NCBI GenBank assembly: GCA_937901125.1
Contig: CALCGT010000037.1
Coordinates: 1 to 62,825 of the forward strand
Origin: an uncultured Clostridia bacterium
GTDB taxonomy: Bacteria; Bacillota; Clostridia; Lachnospirales; Anaerotignaceae
Reading direction: 5' to 3'
Length of the DNA: 62,825 bases
Shown here: positions 42,223 through 50,138 of the stretch, piece by piece
Layout: every line of letters starts with the position of its first letter
Numbering within the stretch: the first letter of the stretch is position 1
The notes under the pieces: generated by a model
What the model saw: only the letters and a program-made list of their open reading frames with translations
Database searches by the model: none
Told to the model about the DNA's origin: nothing
Position numbers and translations under genes: made by a program

Positions 42223-42564
42223 ATGGGAAAAATTGAAGAAGCAATCAAGAAGATAAACACGGAAATTCAAAAGCAGCCGAATAACAGATATCTGGCACTG
42301 GTCGGAGAGCATATCATTGACCAGATTACAACAGAAGCAGCAGCGGAAAAGGTGCTGAAAGAAGAAAAGACGCTTGCCAGATCTTTGACCGGAATTGAAA
42401 ATAGAGCACGCAAGCAAACAACAGGAAATCATGCTGTTATTGAAGATGCGGTCGTATACGGATGGGCCAGAGAGTATTTCGGCCTGACGGAAGCGGCAAA
42501 TCCGCAGACGCATGCGGAAGCACTGAAAAAGGGTGTTTGCGTCAAGTTGGAAGATTTCTTCTAA
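42223..42564 (+). CDS. PcfK-like / AcrIIA9-family protein
   Basis: 113 residues, helical: NRYLALVGEHIIDQI, AAEKVLKEEKTLARSLTGIE, HAVIEDAVVYGWAREYFGL. This pattern fits the PcfK-like family (PF14058), in which the Cas9 inhibitor AcrIIA9 was found; as I recall, databases name the whole family after AcrIIA9. Followed immediately by a PcfJ-like gene, the usual PcfK/PcfJ pairing on conjugative plasmids and phages. Anti-Cas9 activity of this member is inference. ATG 42223 has GGAGG upstream. Confidence 0.7.
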   Translation: MGKIEEAIKKINTEIQKQPNNRYLALVGEHIIDQITTEAAAEKVLKEEKTLARSLTGIENRARKQTTGNHAVIEDAVVYGWAREYFGLTEAANPQTHAEALKKGVCVKLEDFF

Positions 42565-42576
42565 GGGGGCGATGGT

Positions 42577-44541
42577 ATGAATCTCAAAAAAATCAAAGCC
42601 ATGCCATTTGCAGCATTCAAGGAAGAAAGCCGGGTACGCTGGAAAGTCACCGTAAAAGAGCCTGTAGTGGACGGAGAACGCCTTTTGGTGGTGGATTTCC
42701 TGGAGAACGAAAGTTGCACTGCATACAAAAGAGATACACCATCCTTCCGTATCGTCTGCGGTAAGAAAAGCGGAGAGGTAAAAGGCATTACCCATGAAGG
42801 GAAGGTATCCGATGGGGTATTGCAATTCTTATATGGATACAGCGGAGATTATGTCTTGATCTCAGAGCGGGAGGAAAAGGCTCTGGATCGTTTCATGGGG
42901 AAGGATGGGAAGGAAACGGGAAATCACCAGATTGGCAACCTGGCCGGATGGGTGTTCCAGACAAAGAAAGAAATGAAAAAACGGGAACGGCAGAAACGGG
43001 GCGAACTGATGGATGAAGACTATCGGCTTTGCCCCGAAGCCTTACCCGATGGATTGATCGACTACATTCGCCGAGAGGTGCTTCCGACAGATAACACACT
43101 GATCTATAAAAAAGGAAATGTCAGAGGTACTTGTTTCCAATGTGGCAGGCAGGTCAGAGCCAGCAGCAAACGTTTTCTTCAAGGGATGAGGGTTAACTGT
43201 CCAGACTGTGGTGCGGAGGTATTCTGTACCTTAGAGGGAAGTAGTATATTTCAAGCAGATTATGTAGAAAACATTGTAGCTGTGCAGAAGGGTTCAGATG
43301 GAAAAACAGTATTTTTCCGGCAATGGCTGCTGCACAGAGATCCAACTGCCCAATGGGAACGGATAGAAGACTTCCTACATGAAACAGTTCGCTATGCCAT
43401 CCGAGGAAAAAAGACTGCCAAGTGGCAGAAAGAAGGAAAAGATCATTATTTTATGCACTCTGAACGATACAACTTGAAGGAGTGGACACGCTGGGGGGAT
43501 AACCGCATCTATGACGGATCCCATTTCTTCTATACCGGAGGAGCAGAGGAAGCTCTTCAGGGAACAGTCATGCAGTATGCCGATCTAGAAGGATATCTGG
43601 AAGATCATTTTCGCAGAGGAAAAAACACCATTTATTTTCTGGAATACCACGCGAAATATCCAGTCATGGAATTCCTTTGGAAAGCAGGCTATAGGCGGCT
43701 TGCCCATGAGCGTATTTGTGGCATGACAAAAGAAAACAGGAACGCTATCCGCTGGCAGAGGGAAAACCTAAAGGACTGCTTTAAGTTTCCACTTCGGCTG
43801 CTAAAACTGAAGAATCCGGAAGATTGGTCCATGGATGATATAGAGACACTGAACAACATTTGGGCCGAAAGAGGAAACGGCTTGACAGAGAAGGAAGTCA
43901 TTGCCATCTTCCAAAGTGGCATTGATGTAAAGATGATCCGGCGGGCATTGCCTCATGCAGGGGCAATAAAGATTCTGAACTACATAGAAAAACAAGCGGT
44001 AGAATCATGCCTTGTTAGGGCAGAAGCCATGGTATACCGGGATTACCTGCAGGAATGTGAAAAGCTGCAGCTGGATCTAAGCAATAAAGAGATCCTTTTC
44101 CCGAAGGATCTGAGAGCCGCCCATAATCGTACTATGGAACAGATCAAATTTGAACAGAACAAAGCAGATCAGGAAAAATTTAAGAAGGCAGTGGAAGGTT
44201 TAGAAAAATTTGCATGGAAGAATGGAAATTTCATTATTCGTCCAGCAAAAGCCCAGGAAGAACTGCAGTACGAGGGAACAGCTTTGCATCATTGTGTTGG
44301 CGGTTATATCCAGCGGATGGCCAAAGGTGAAACAGCCATTTTCTTCATTAGAATGGCATCGGATCCGGACAAGCCATTCTACACATTGGAACTAAAAAAG
44401 AAAAAGGTTATCCAGTGCCGTACTTCAAACAACAAATCCTATGAATTAGACCAAGGTGTAAAAGCGTTTGTGGACATGTGGATTGAAAAAGTAGTTTCCA
44501 AGGGCGGTATCAAGAAAAAATCGAAGGAGGATGCGGCATGA
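42577..44541 (+). CDS. PcfJ-like protein
   Basis: 654 residues. Zinc-ribbon at about 187-215 (CFQCGRQVRASSKRF, VNCPDCGAEVFC) and the C-terminal PcfJ signature LHHCVGGYIQRMAKGETAIFFIR. PcfJ occurs with PcfK on plasmid pCF10 and in many Firmicutes phages; its biochemical role is unknown. Overlaps the next gene by ATGA. Confidence 0.85.
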   Translation: MNLKKIKAMPFAAFKEESRVRWKVTVKEPVVDGERLLVVDFLENESCTAYKRDTPSFRIVCGKKSGEVKGITHEGKVSDGVLQFLYGYSGDYVLISEREEKALDRFMGKDGKETGNHQIGNLAGWVFQTKKEMKKRERQKRGELMDEDYRLCPEALPDGLIDYIRREVLPTDNTLIYKKGNVRGTCFQCGRQVRASSKRFLQGMRVNCPDCGAEVFCTLEGSSIFQADYVENIVAVQKGSDGKTVFFRQWLLHRDPTAQWERIEDFLHETVRYAIRGKKTAKWQKEGKDHYFMHSERYNLKEWTRWGDNRIYDGSHFFYTGGAEEALQGTVMQYADLEGYLEDHFRRGKNTIYFLEYHAKYPVMEFLWKAGYRRLAHERICGMTKENRNAIRWQRENLKDCFKFPLRLLKLKNPEDWSMDDIETLNNIWAERGNGLTEKEVIAIFQSGIDVKMIRRALPHAGAIKILNYIEKQAVESCLVRAEAMVYRDYLQECEKLQLDLSNKEILFPKDLRAAHNRTMEQIKFEQNKADQEKFKKAVEGLEKFAWKNGNFIIRPAKAQEELQYEGTALHHCVGGYIQRMAKGETAIFFIRMASDPDKPFYTLELKKKKVIQCRTSNNKSYELDQGVKAFVDMWIEKVVSKGGIKKKSKEDAA

Positions 44542-44900
44542 GAAGACCGGAAATAGGTGAAAAGCTGTATTTTGTGTGTGAGCATCTGTATTATATACCG
44601 AATCATGCTGGGCCGGTAACGGAGTATTGCGTCTGCGGCGGAAAAGTAAAAACGTTTTTAACAGGAAAATACACAGAGATGCGATTGGTCGGGAAAAACC
44701 CGCGAGGGTTTCCTACACCGTACTACTATAGACTGCAAGATTTGGGCAAGAAAGTTTTTGATAACCCGAAAGATGCTGCAATACTGGCACAAAAAATGAC
44801 AGAAAAACATGAAAGAACATGGGGATGGACAGGAGAACCACCCATGAGAAGGACATGGGAAAAGTATTTAACAGAAACGGAGAGTGAAGGGAATGAATGA
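44538..44900 (+). CDS. Hypothetical phage protein
   Basis: 120 residues, unknown. Two Cys in EYCVCGG suggest a half zinc site; the sequence around PYYYRLQDLGKKVFDN is aromatic-rich. Coupled to both neighbours by overlaps. Confidence 0.65.
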   Translation: MRRPEIGEKLYFVCEHLYYIPNHAGPVTEYCVCGGKVKTFLTGKYTEMRLVGKNPRGFPTPYYYRLQDLGKKVFDNPKDAAILAQKMTEKHERTWGWTGEPPMRRTWEKYLTETESEGNE

Positions 44901-45957
44901 AATGACAAGACCCATCGAGGTAATTACGCAAGAAATCAATTTTTATAAATTTCAGGCAGGACAGGCCATTATCGAGATTGGCAAGCGGCTGTGCGAGGCA
45001 AAACAGTGCCTGCCCCATGGAGCTTGGGGAGAATGGCTGCAGAACGAAGTGGAGTTTTCCGAACGTACCGCCCAGAATTTTATGAAGATTGCCAGAGAAT
45101 ATCAGAATCCGCAGTTGATTGCGGATATGGGAAACTCTGCTACAAAGGCTCTGCTCCTGCTCTCCCTGCCGGCGGATGAGAGGGAAGAATTTGTGGGAGA
45201 AGCTCATGAGATTGACGGGGAAGCCAAGACCGTAGCGGAAATGACCACAAAAGAAATGGAACAGCTGCTGAAGGAATTGGAAGCGGAGCGGGCAGAAAAG
45301 GAAAAACTGCAGTCTCAGCTGGATTTATTCCAGGATGAAGCGGAAAAAGCCAAGGAAGCTGCGGTAGATGCGGCGGTGGATGCTGCCTACAAGGATACAG
45401 AGGACAAGATGGAAACATTAGTAGCCAAGAAGGAAGCGGCAGAGCAGGCGCAGAAAGTGGCAGAAGAAAAGGTCGCAGCCATGGAGACTGAGATGGATGA
45501 ACTGCGGATGCAGGCAGACCAAACCACCATTCCGGATGAATCCGAGCTGGAAAGGGTCAGAAAGGAAGCGGAGGAAGCTGCCCGGCAGAAGGCAGAAGCG
45601 GCCATGCTGAAGAAGCTGGATAAGGCGAAGAAGGATGCGGAGAAAGCTAGAAAGGAAGCCGCAGAAGCACAGGCGGCCATTGAAGCCCATGAAGCCGCCC
45701 AGAAGGAAGCGGAGGAAGCTGCCCTGCAGGCGAAGGAAGAATTGGAGAAGGTAAAGGCTGACACGGAAAAAAAGCTGAAAGCCGCCGGCTCTTCCGGTAT
45801 CACGGTGTTCAAGGTTCATTTTGAAGCCGTCCAGGGCAATATCAATCAGATGCTGGAATGCATCAGTCAGGTAGAAGAAGCAGAAGAGGCGGAGGAAGCG
45901 GAGAAGCTGAGAACAGCATTGAAAGCACTCTGCCAAAGCGTACAGGATAATTTGTGA
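44893..45957 (+). CDS. DUF3102 domain protein with long coiled coil
   Basis: 354 residues. N-terminal DUF3102 region (ITQEINFYKFQAGQAIIEIG, CLPHGAWGEWLQNEVEFSE, TAQNFMKIAREY), followed by about 200 residues of Ala/Glu/Lys-rich coiled coil and a short C-terminal domain (FKVHFEAVQGNINQMLECI). Function unknown; the N-terminal part resembles DNA-binding regions of plasmid partition-type proteins. GGAGAG at 44879 supports ATG 44893; ATG 44902 is an alternative. Confidence 0.75.
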   Translation: MNEMTRPIEVITQEINFYKFQAGQAIIEIGKRLCEAKQCLPHGAWGEWLQNEVEFSERTAQNFMKIAREYQNPQLIADMGNSATKALLLLSLPADEREEFVGEAHEIDGEAKTVAEMTTKEMEQLLKELEAERAEKEKLQSQLDLFQDEAEKAKEAAVDAAVDAAYKDTEDKMETLVAKKEAAEQAQKVAEEKVAAMETEMDELRMQADQTTIPDESELERVRKEAEEAARQKAEAAMLKKLDKAKKDAEKARKEAAEAQAAIEAHEAAQKEAEEAALQAKEELEKVKADTEKKLKAAGSSGITVFKVHFEAVQGNINQMLECISQVEEAEEAEEAEKLRTALKALCQSVQDNL

Positions 45958-45968
45958 GGGGCGACAAC

Positions 45969-46103
45969 ATGACAGCAAGAAAAAACGAAGGGAAATATGA
46001 AGTATGTCAGGAATGCGGTGCGCATCTGGACCATGGGGAACAGTGTGACTGTGAAGCGGAGCCTGCTGAGCCGCAGACCATATATAAGGAAGAAACAGAA
46101 TAA
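45969..46103 (+). CDS. 44-residue Cys-rich protein
   Basis: ATG preceded by GAGGGGCGACAAC. Contains CQECGAHLDHGEQCDC, a probable four-ligand zinc knuckle, and an acidic tail. Last gene before a 239-bp gene-free stretch. Confidence 0.6.
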   Translation: MTARKNEGKYEVCQECGAHLDHGEQCDCEAEPAEPQTIYKEETE

Positions 46104-46104
46104 G

Positions 46105-46166
46105 AAATAAAAAATCCCGCCTGCTGGAACAGACGGGAACGGGTCTCGGGAGACCGTACATATCTA
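46105..46166 (-). ncRNA. Predicted reverse-strand small RNA
   Basis: A leftward promoter (TTGATT, 17 bp, TATACT at 46172-46200) is followed by two hairpins and a T-run. Hairpin 1 is GGTCT-CCCG-AGACC (46142-46155). Hairpin 2 is TCCCGTCTG-TTCCAG-CAGGCGGGA (46115-46138) followed by TTTTTTATTTC. On the - strand hairpin 2 pairs fully with one U-G; on the + strand the same position would be a C-A mismatch, so the structure fits a leftward transcript. Size about 60 nt. No match to a known RNA family was recognised. Confidence 0.6.
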
Positions 46167-46171
46167 TTAAC

Positions 46172-46200
46172 AGTATAGCAGAGAAACATTGAAAAATCAA
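46172..46200 (-). promoter_or_regulatory. Promoter of the reverse-strand small RNA
   Basis: - strand TTGATT, 17-bp spacer, TATACT; start expected near 46165. Confidence 0.55.
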
Positions 46201-46243
46201 CGGTTTTCGCTATTTTGAACGGCATTTCCTGAGACCTATTTTT

Positions 46244-46296
46244 AAGGAGGCGATTGCCTCTTTCGACTGTCCATAAAGCAATTAACTTAATGGACA
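46244..46296. repeat. Hairpin and inverted repeat upstream of the replication initiator
   Basis: AAGGAGGC-GATT-GCCTCTTT (46244-46263) and TGTCCAT ... ATGGACA (46268-46296, 15-nt AT-rich loop). As HUH initiators nick near hairpins, this is a candidate replication origin for the protein encoded 47 bp downstream. Other sequence in 46104-46342 shows no gene on the + strand. Confidence 0.4.
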
Positions 46297-46342
46297 CTCT
46301 CCTGTTTATATAGAAGGAATACAGAATGGAGGAGGGGCAAGG

Positions 46343-47101
46343 ATGCCAAAGTACAGAAAGAAAATAAAAGCCGGGGACGTTTACGAGGTAGAAGAATTTT
46401 ACTGCCCACGGACCATCGGAAAAAAATATGAGAGAGGCAGACGGGAAAATCTGACATCAGAAGAGCAGGCGAAGCGAAACCTGCAGATTGCAAGAAAGAA
46501 CCTGACCAGAACTATCAATGCCAATTTCTCCGGAAAGGATTATTTCGTTCTGCTGACATATGCAGCGGAAGTGACAGTAGAAGAAGCAAGAAGGCTGTTA
46601 GCGAATTTCTTTCTTCGGCTGAAGCGGTACCGGAGAAAGAATGGATTTTCTGATCTGAAATATGTAGCGGTCACAGAGACCCAGGGGAAGAACGAAAGAG
46701 TACACCATCATGTCGTGATGAACGCATTTGACGGTCTGAGCATGAAAGAGGGGTTGGAGATCCTTCTGGAAAAATGGAGCCATGGTACCGTTCTAGTCAA
46801 GCACCTCTACAAAAACCAAAAGGACAACCGCCTTGCCAGTTACATTTCCAAAGAGAATATCAAAAAAGGTGCCAAGCGATGGAGTACCAGCCGCAATCTC
46901 AAAAAACCTGAAATCAAGATCGAACGGGTAAAGGAAACAAAGAAAAAAGTTCCGCTGCGACCTCCAAAGGGATATCAGGTGGTTTTCTCTGCAGAGGACT
47001 ACTTCGAGGAAATCGGATGGGTGAGATACATGAAAGCCATCCGGGAGGGCGGCATGGACTACGGAGAATATGAACACGATGAAACCAAAAAGGAGGAATG
47101 A
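46343..47101 (+). CDS. HUH-type replication initiation protein
   Basis: 252 residues. ERVHHHVVM provides the HUH metal motif; LASYISKENIKKG provides the probable catalytic tyrosine with a downstream lysine. FVLLTYAAEVTVEEARRLL is the first strand-helix of the fold. Such proteins nick and join single strands to start rolling-circle replication; the highly basic N-terminus and C-terminal half suit DNA binding. GGAGGAGGGG precedes the ATG. SSB is encoded next. Confidence 0.8.
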   Translation: MPKYRKKIKAGDVYEVEEFYCPRTIGKKYERGRRENLTSEEQAKRNLQIARKNLTRTINANFSGKDYFVLLTYAAEVTVEEARRLLANFFLRLKRYRRKNGFSDLKYVAVTETQGKNERVHHHVVMNAFDGLSMKEGLEILLEKWSHGTVLVKHLYKNQKDNRLASYISKENIKKGAKRWSTSRNLKKPEIKIERVKETKKKVPLRPPKGYQVVFSAEDYFEEIGWVRYMKAIREGGMDYGEYEHDETKKEE

Positions 47102-47104
47102 CCT

Positions 47105-47527
47105 ACGAATAAAGTGATTTTGATGGGACGGCTGGTGCGTGATCCTGAAATCAGCTGGACACGGTCGGCAGATTCCAAGAAATATGCAAAATATACTCTG
47201 GCCGTAAACAGACGTTTCAAAAAACAGGGACAGCCGGATACTGATTTTATTCCATGTATCGCATGGGGAAGTGCGGCAGAGTTCGCAGAGAAATTTATGA
47301 AAAAAGGCGGGATGTTTTCTGTCGTAGGCCATCTGCAAATTAGCAGCTGGGATGATAACGAAGGGAAAAAGCGATGGGATACTACGGTAGTCGTAGAAGA
47401 ACACTATTTTGCAGAAAGCAAGGCCGCAGCGGAAGGCAGAAGCGGAGCGGGAAAAAAGAGCGGATCTGCACCGGATGGATTCTATCCCATCGATGAGAGT
47501 ATCGAAGATGATGATCTGCCGTTTTGA
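47105..47527 (+). CDS. ssb: Single-stranded DNA-binding protein
   Basis: OB-fold SSB, about 140 residues: NKVILMGRLVRDPEISWT, YTLAVNRRFKKQGQPDTDF, FSVVGHLQISSWDDNEGKK and the C-terminal acidic tip DDDLPF that recruits partners. The normal initiator ATG before Asn-Lys-Val is ACG here (47105-47107), eight bases after AGGAGG. Either ACG is used, or the GTG at 47114 (17 bases after the site). I list the ACG because of spacing and family N-terminus. Confidence 0.85.
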   Translation, partial: TNKVILMGRLVRDPEISWTRSADSKKYAKYTLAVNRRFKKQGQPDTDFIPCIAWGSAAEFAEKFMKKGGMFSVVGHLQISSWDDNEGKKRWDTTVVVEEHYFAESKAAAEGRSGAGKKSGSAPDGFYPIDESIEDDDLPF

Positions 47528-47547
47528 GGATTTGGAGGGAAGCGGAT

Positions 47548-47808
47548 ATGTTGAACATGAATATTATGGACTTTATGAATAGTGTGAAAGATTTCGATGT
47601 CACTCTGGATTATGTCTTTTCTTACAGTGACCGTTCTGAAATAGATGAGGAATACAGCTTCGAGGGGAAAGGATACGAATACGAAGAAGCAATGAAAGGA
47701 TATGATTTTCAATTTGATTTCTGCTTGGCTGATTTTGCAGAAATCAACATCGATGTGGCAAAAAGAAAATGCAAATTAGTATATGTGACGTTCGGGATTG
47801 AGAACTAA
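47548..47808 (+). CDS. Acidic hypothetical phage protein
   Basis: 86 residues, very acidic (RSEIDEEYSFEGKGYEYEEA), possibly a DNA mimic or simply a small structural protein. No family recognised. ATG 47548 has GGAGGG at good distance. Confidence 0.6.
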   Translation: MLNMNIMDFMNSVKDFDVTLDYVFSYSDRSEIDEEYSFEGKGYEYEEAMKGYDFQFDFCLADFAEINIDVAKRKCKLVYVTFGIEN

Positions 47809-47825
47809 AAAAAGGAGAGAAAAGG

Positions 47826-48233
47826 ATGGAACTGTCAAAAGAAAAAATGCTGGAAATTGCAGAAAGAAAAGAAAGATGTATCAAATGTGATACAGAAAAA
47901 AATATTTGCATTGCTTGTGACAATTTTGTATGTGCAAATAAAGCATGGGGCGAGGAAATCGCATTTTATGAGCAGGTGAGGGAGCTGATTCAGGCCGATG
48001 CAGAAGGGCGGTTGTTGGTTTTGACGCGCAAAGTAGGGGATACAGTCTATGAAATCATCGAAGAAAGTGTGCCTGAGCATTATTTCTACATCAAGTCGTA
48101 CAAAGTGCAGGACATATCGGCGAAAGCGGTGAAGTATGCAGGGAATTGGGTGGCGTTTGGTTATAAATATTTGTATTTCACCAAAGAGGAAGCCGAAGCG
48201 GCACTGGAAAAGATGGGAGGCGGAGAGAAATGA
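47826..48233 (+). CDS. Cys-containing hypothetical phage protein
   Basis: 135 residues with an N-terminal cluster of five Cys (RCIKCDTEKNICIACDNFVC), a probable zinc site, followed by a beta-rich domain (VGDTVYEIIEESVPEHYFY). Seen often in phages of Clostridia; function unknown. Overlaps the next gene by ATGA. Confidence 0.65.
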   Translation: MELSKEKMLEIAERKERCIKCDTEKNICIACDNFVCANKAWGEEIAFYEQVRELIQADAEGRLLVLTRKVGDTVYEIIEESVPEHYFYIKSYKVQDISAKAVKYAGNWVAFGYKYLYFTKEEAEAALEKMGGGEK

Positions 48234-48487
48234 ACGTGCATGAATTAAAAACATATCCGCATTATTTCAAACAAAGTATTGATGGAAACAAGCCTTTTGA
48301 AATTCGCCTGAATGATAGAAATTTTCAGGTCGGGGATATTGTTATCCTGAAAGAATGGGACAACATCAAGTATTCCGGCAGAGAGTTGAGAGGGGTAATT
48401 AAATATATCATTGATGACAGATTCATCGGGATTGCAAAGGGATATGTTGCTTTTTCGTTAGAATTTTATGATGGAGGAAAACAGTAA
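48230..48487 (+). CDS. DUF3850 (ASCH/PUA-like) protein
   Basis: 85 residues. HELKTYPHYFKQSIDGNKPF, EIRLNDRNFQVGDIVILKEWD and SGRELRGVIKYI match DUF3850, an ASCH/PUA-fold domain presumed to bind RNA. Frequent in phages; specific role unknown. Confidence 0.82.
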   Translation: MNVHELKTYPHYFKQSIDGNKPFEIRLNDRNFQVGDIVILKEWDNIKYSGRELRGVIKYIIDDRFIGIAKGYVAFSLEFYDGGKQ

Positions 48488-48717
48488 TGAGAGAAAACAA
48501 AGAAAACAGATTTGTAGTTATCGGCGTGAAAAAAGAGGATTTGGAGGACAGCATCAGCGGTCTTTCGCAGTTAAAACCTTTTTTGCAGCGGGTTGTAATT
48601 CTTGCAAACGGAAATAACAAAAAACAGGGGTTAATTGACAGTGAAGAACTGGGAAAACATTTCGACACAGCAATTACGGTTATGACTATGCTGCTTGGGG
48701 GATTCGAGGATGAATGA
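48487..48717 (+). CDS. Hypothetical phage protein
   Basis: 76 residues, soluble (FVVIGVKKEDLEDSISGL; FDTAITVMTMLLGG). Not recognised. Start overlaps the preceding stop by one base, with GGAGG upstream. Confidence 0.6.
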   Translation: MRENKENRFVVIGVKKEDLEDSISGLSQLKPFLQRVVILANGNNKKQGLIDSEELGKHFDTAITVMTMLLGGFEDE

Positions 48718-48755
48718 TTTTTATAAAATCGTGAATGTGCAGGAGGTGAATTTGG

Positions 48756-49337
48756 ATGGAACAGTACAATCCAAGAAAAAATAATGAAGGATACACAGAT
48801 CTGACGGCATACGAAGTAGAAAAGAAGCTGCAGGGGAAGCGGTCGAAAATGGTGGGTGCATTATTTGAGCAGATGATTAGTGCTTCCTGCAGATATTACA
48901 GAGAAGCGGGTATTGCTGTAATCGAAAAAACACCGGAGCCGATGAAACCTCTCTCCAAGATGGACAAGCGTGGACAGTTCAAAGCCTGCTTCACGAAAGC
49001 AGCACAGCCGGACTATAAAGGAACACTGCAGGGCGGGCGCACGTTGATCTTCGAAGCGAAGCATACGGACAAAGAAACCATTACATATAACCGTTTGACA
49101 GAAGCCCAGATGGATGCCATGGAAGCATACCATGAGATGGGGGCGGAATGTTTTATTCTTGTCTCATTCAGCTTTTGCGATTTCTACCGTATCCCGTGGA
49201 CAGAATGGAATGATATGCCAATGCTCTACGGAAGAAAGTACATGAAGCGGTGCGAACTGGAGAGATACCGAATCAAAGAAAAAGGGAATGTCCTGTATTT
49301 CTTGGATGGGCTGGAAGCGGGTGCGGAAAATGGGTAA
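48756..49337 (+). CDS. RecU-like Holliday junction resolvase
   Basis: 193 residues. GALFEQMISASCRYYREAGIAVIEKTPEP, DYKGTLQGGRTLIFEAKHTDK (the nuclease core with the catalytic Asp, Glu and Lys) and the following MDAMEAYHEMGAECFILVSF match the RecU family. Resolves recombination intermediates during phage replication. GGAGGTG precedes the ATG. (Motif strings shown in part; the full region is 48860-49170.). Confidence 0.85.
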   Translation: MEQYNPRKNNEGYTDLTAYEVEKKLQGKRSKMVGALFEQMISASCRYYREAGIAVIEKTPEPMKPLSKMDKRGQFKACFTKAAQPDYKGTLQGGRTLIFEAKHTDKETITYNRLTEAQMDAMEAYHEMGAECFILVSFSFCDFYRIPWTEWNDMPMLYGRKYMKRCELERYRIKEKGNVLYFLDGLEAGAENG

Positions 49338-49518
49338 GCCGGGCAGACCGAAGGGTTCAACAAAAGAAGAAAGGATAGGTGTCCGGTGGTGCGGCCTGTT
49401 TAAATGCAGGAAAAGAAAATGGGTGCATATTTGCTGTGCTGACTGTAGGGAGATGGATTGTGAAGCAAGATGTATGAATATGCCGCTGAAATGTGGTCAG
49501 GTGCAGAAGGAGGGATGA
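49330..49518 (+). CDS. Cys-rich small protein with AT-hook-like start
   Basis: 62 residues. GKPGRPKGS resembles an AT-hook, followed by eight Cys (WCGLFKC, ICCADCREMDCEARC) that probably bind zinc. Likely a DNA-binding accessory factor. Located directly before the sigma-like gene. Confidence 0.6.
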   Translation: MGKPGRPKGSTKEERIGVRWCGLFKCRKRKWVHICCADCREMDCEARCMNMPLKCGQVQKEG

Positions 49519-49522
49519 TAAG

Positions 49523-50062
49523 TTGAAAAAAGATAATATTCGGGATTATGCAACAGAGGCTTTCCGCTTTTATGCTGCCTGCGGGAAGTTGACATCAGAG
49601 CAACTGAAGCAGAAGGTATACGATGAGATCTATACGGCATCGAAGAAAGAGTTTTATCGCGGTGGAAGCGGAATGCCAACTGATGCAACAGCTTATGCGG
49701 TTATGGCGGCAGAAGGTGCGTTGCACGATATGGAAGCGGAATTTAGAGACATCATTGCAGTGGAAAAAACATTGATGAGGATTCGGGAGCCGGAGCGGAA
49801 AGCGGTGGAGATTGTATATTTTACTGATGCAGATAAACCGATTCAGGGGGGAGATATTTCTAACAGGGTGCATAGGGCAGAAATAGAAATTCCAGCAAGT
49901 GAACGAAGTATTTACGAATGGCTTGCAAGAGCAAGAAGAATCTTTGCAAAAGAGCGCGGATTGAGGGTAACAAAAAAAGAATACAAAAAAGTCTGCAGTA
50001 GTAAAACCAAAAAATGTGATATTATGGTATCATCGAACTCCAAGGGAGAGGAAAGTAGATAG
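49523..50062 (+). CDS. Sigma-like late transcription regulator
   Basis: 179 residues. Helical protein with a C-terminal sigma region 4-like helix-turn-helix (RSIYEWLARARRIFAKERG). Its place at the end of the early operon, just before packaging genes, is that of ArpU/RinA-type activators of late transcription. TTG start with AAGGAGG nine bases upstream. Confidence 0.7.
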   Translation: MKKDNIRDYATEAFRFYAACGKLTSEQLKQKVYDEIYTASKKEFYRGGSGMPTDATAYAVMAAEGALHDMEAEFRDIIAVEKTLMRIREPERKAVEIVYFTDADKPIQGGDISNRVHRAEIEIPASERSIYEWLARARRIFAKERGLRVTKKEYKKVCSSKTKKCDIMVSSNSKGEESR

Positions 50063-50083
50063 ACAAAAACTCCTTTAGGAAAG

Positions 50084-50109
50084 GCATTGGCTTGACCAAT
50101 GCTTTTTTC
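50084..50109 (+). terminator. Terminator of the early operon
   Basis: GCATTGG / CCAATGC stem with 5-nt loop and TTTTTTCT. Confidence 0.9.
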
Positions 50110-50112
50110 TAG

Positions 50113-50138
50113 TAAAGAAAAAGACCGCATCAGCGGCC
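50113..50138 (-). terminator. Terminator of the reversed cassette
   Basis: On the - strand CCGC-TGAT-GCGG followed by TCTTTTTCTTT, overlapping the stop codon of the XRE gene. Confidence 0.6.

Noticed and set aside
46115..46138. Hairpin after the 45969 gene as a + strand terminator
   Set aside because: On the + strand there is no T-run after the stem and one stem position is C-A; the reverse strand fits a terminator much better.
48710..48784. 24-codon ORF overlapping the gene at 48487 and the start of the RecU-like gene
   Set aside because: Possible coupling leader, but no motif and its own ribosome binding site is only the general upstream purines; not enough to call a gene.
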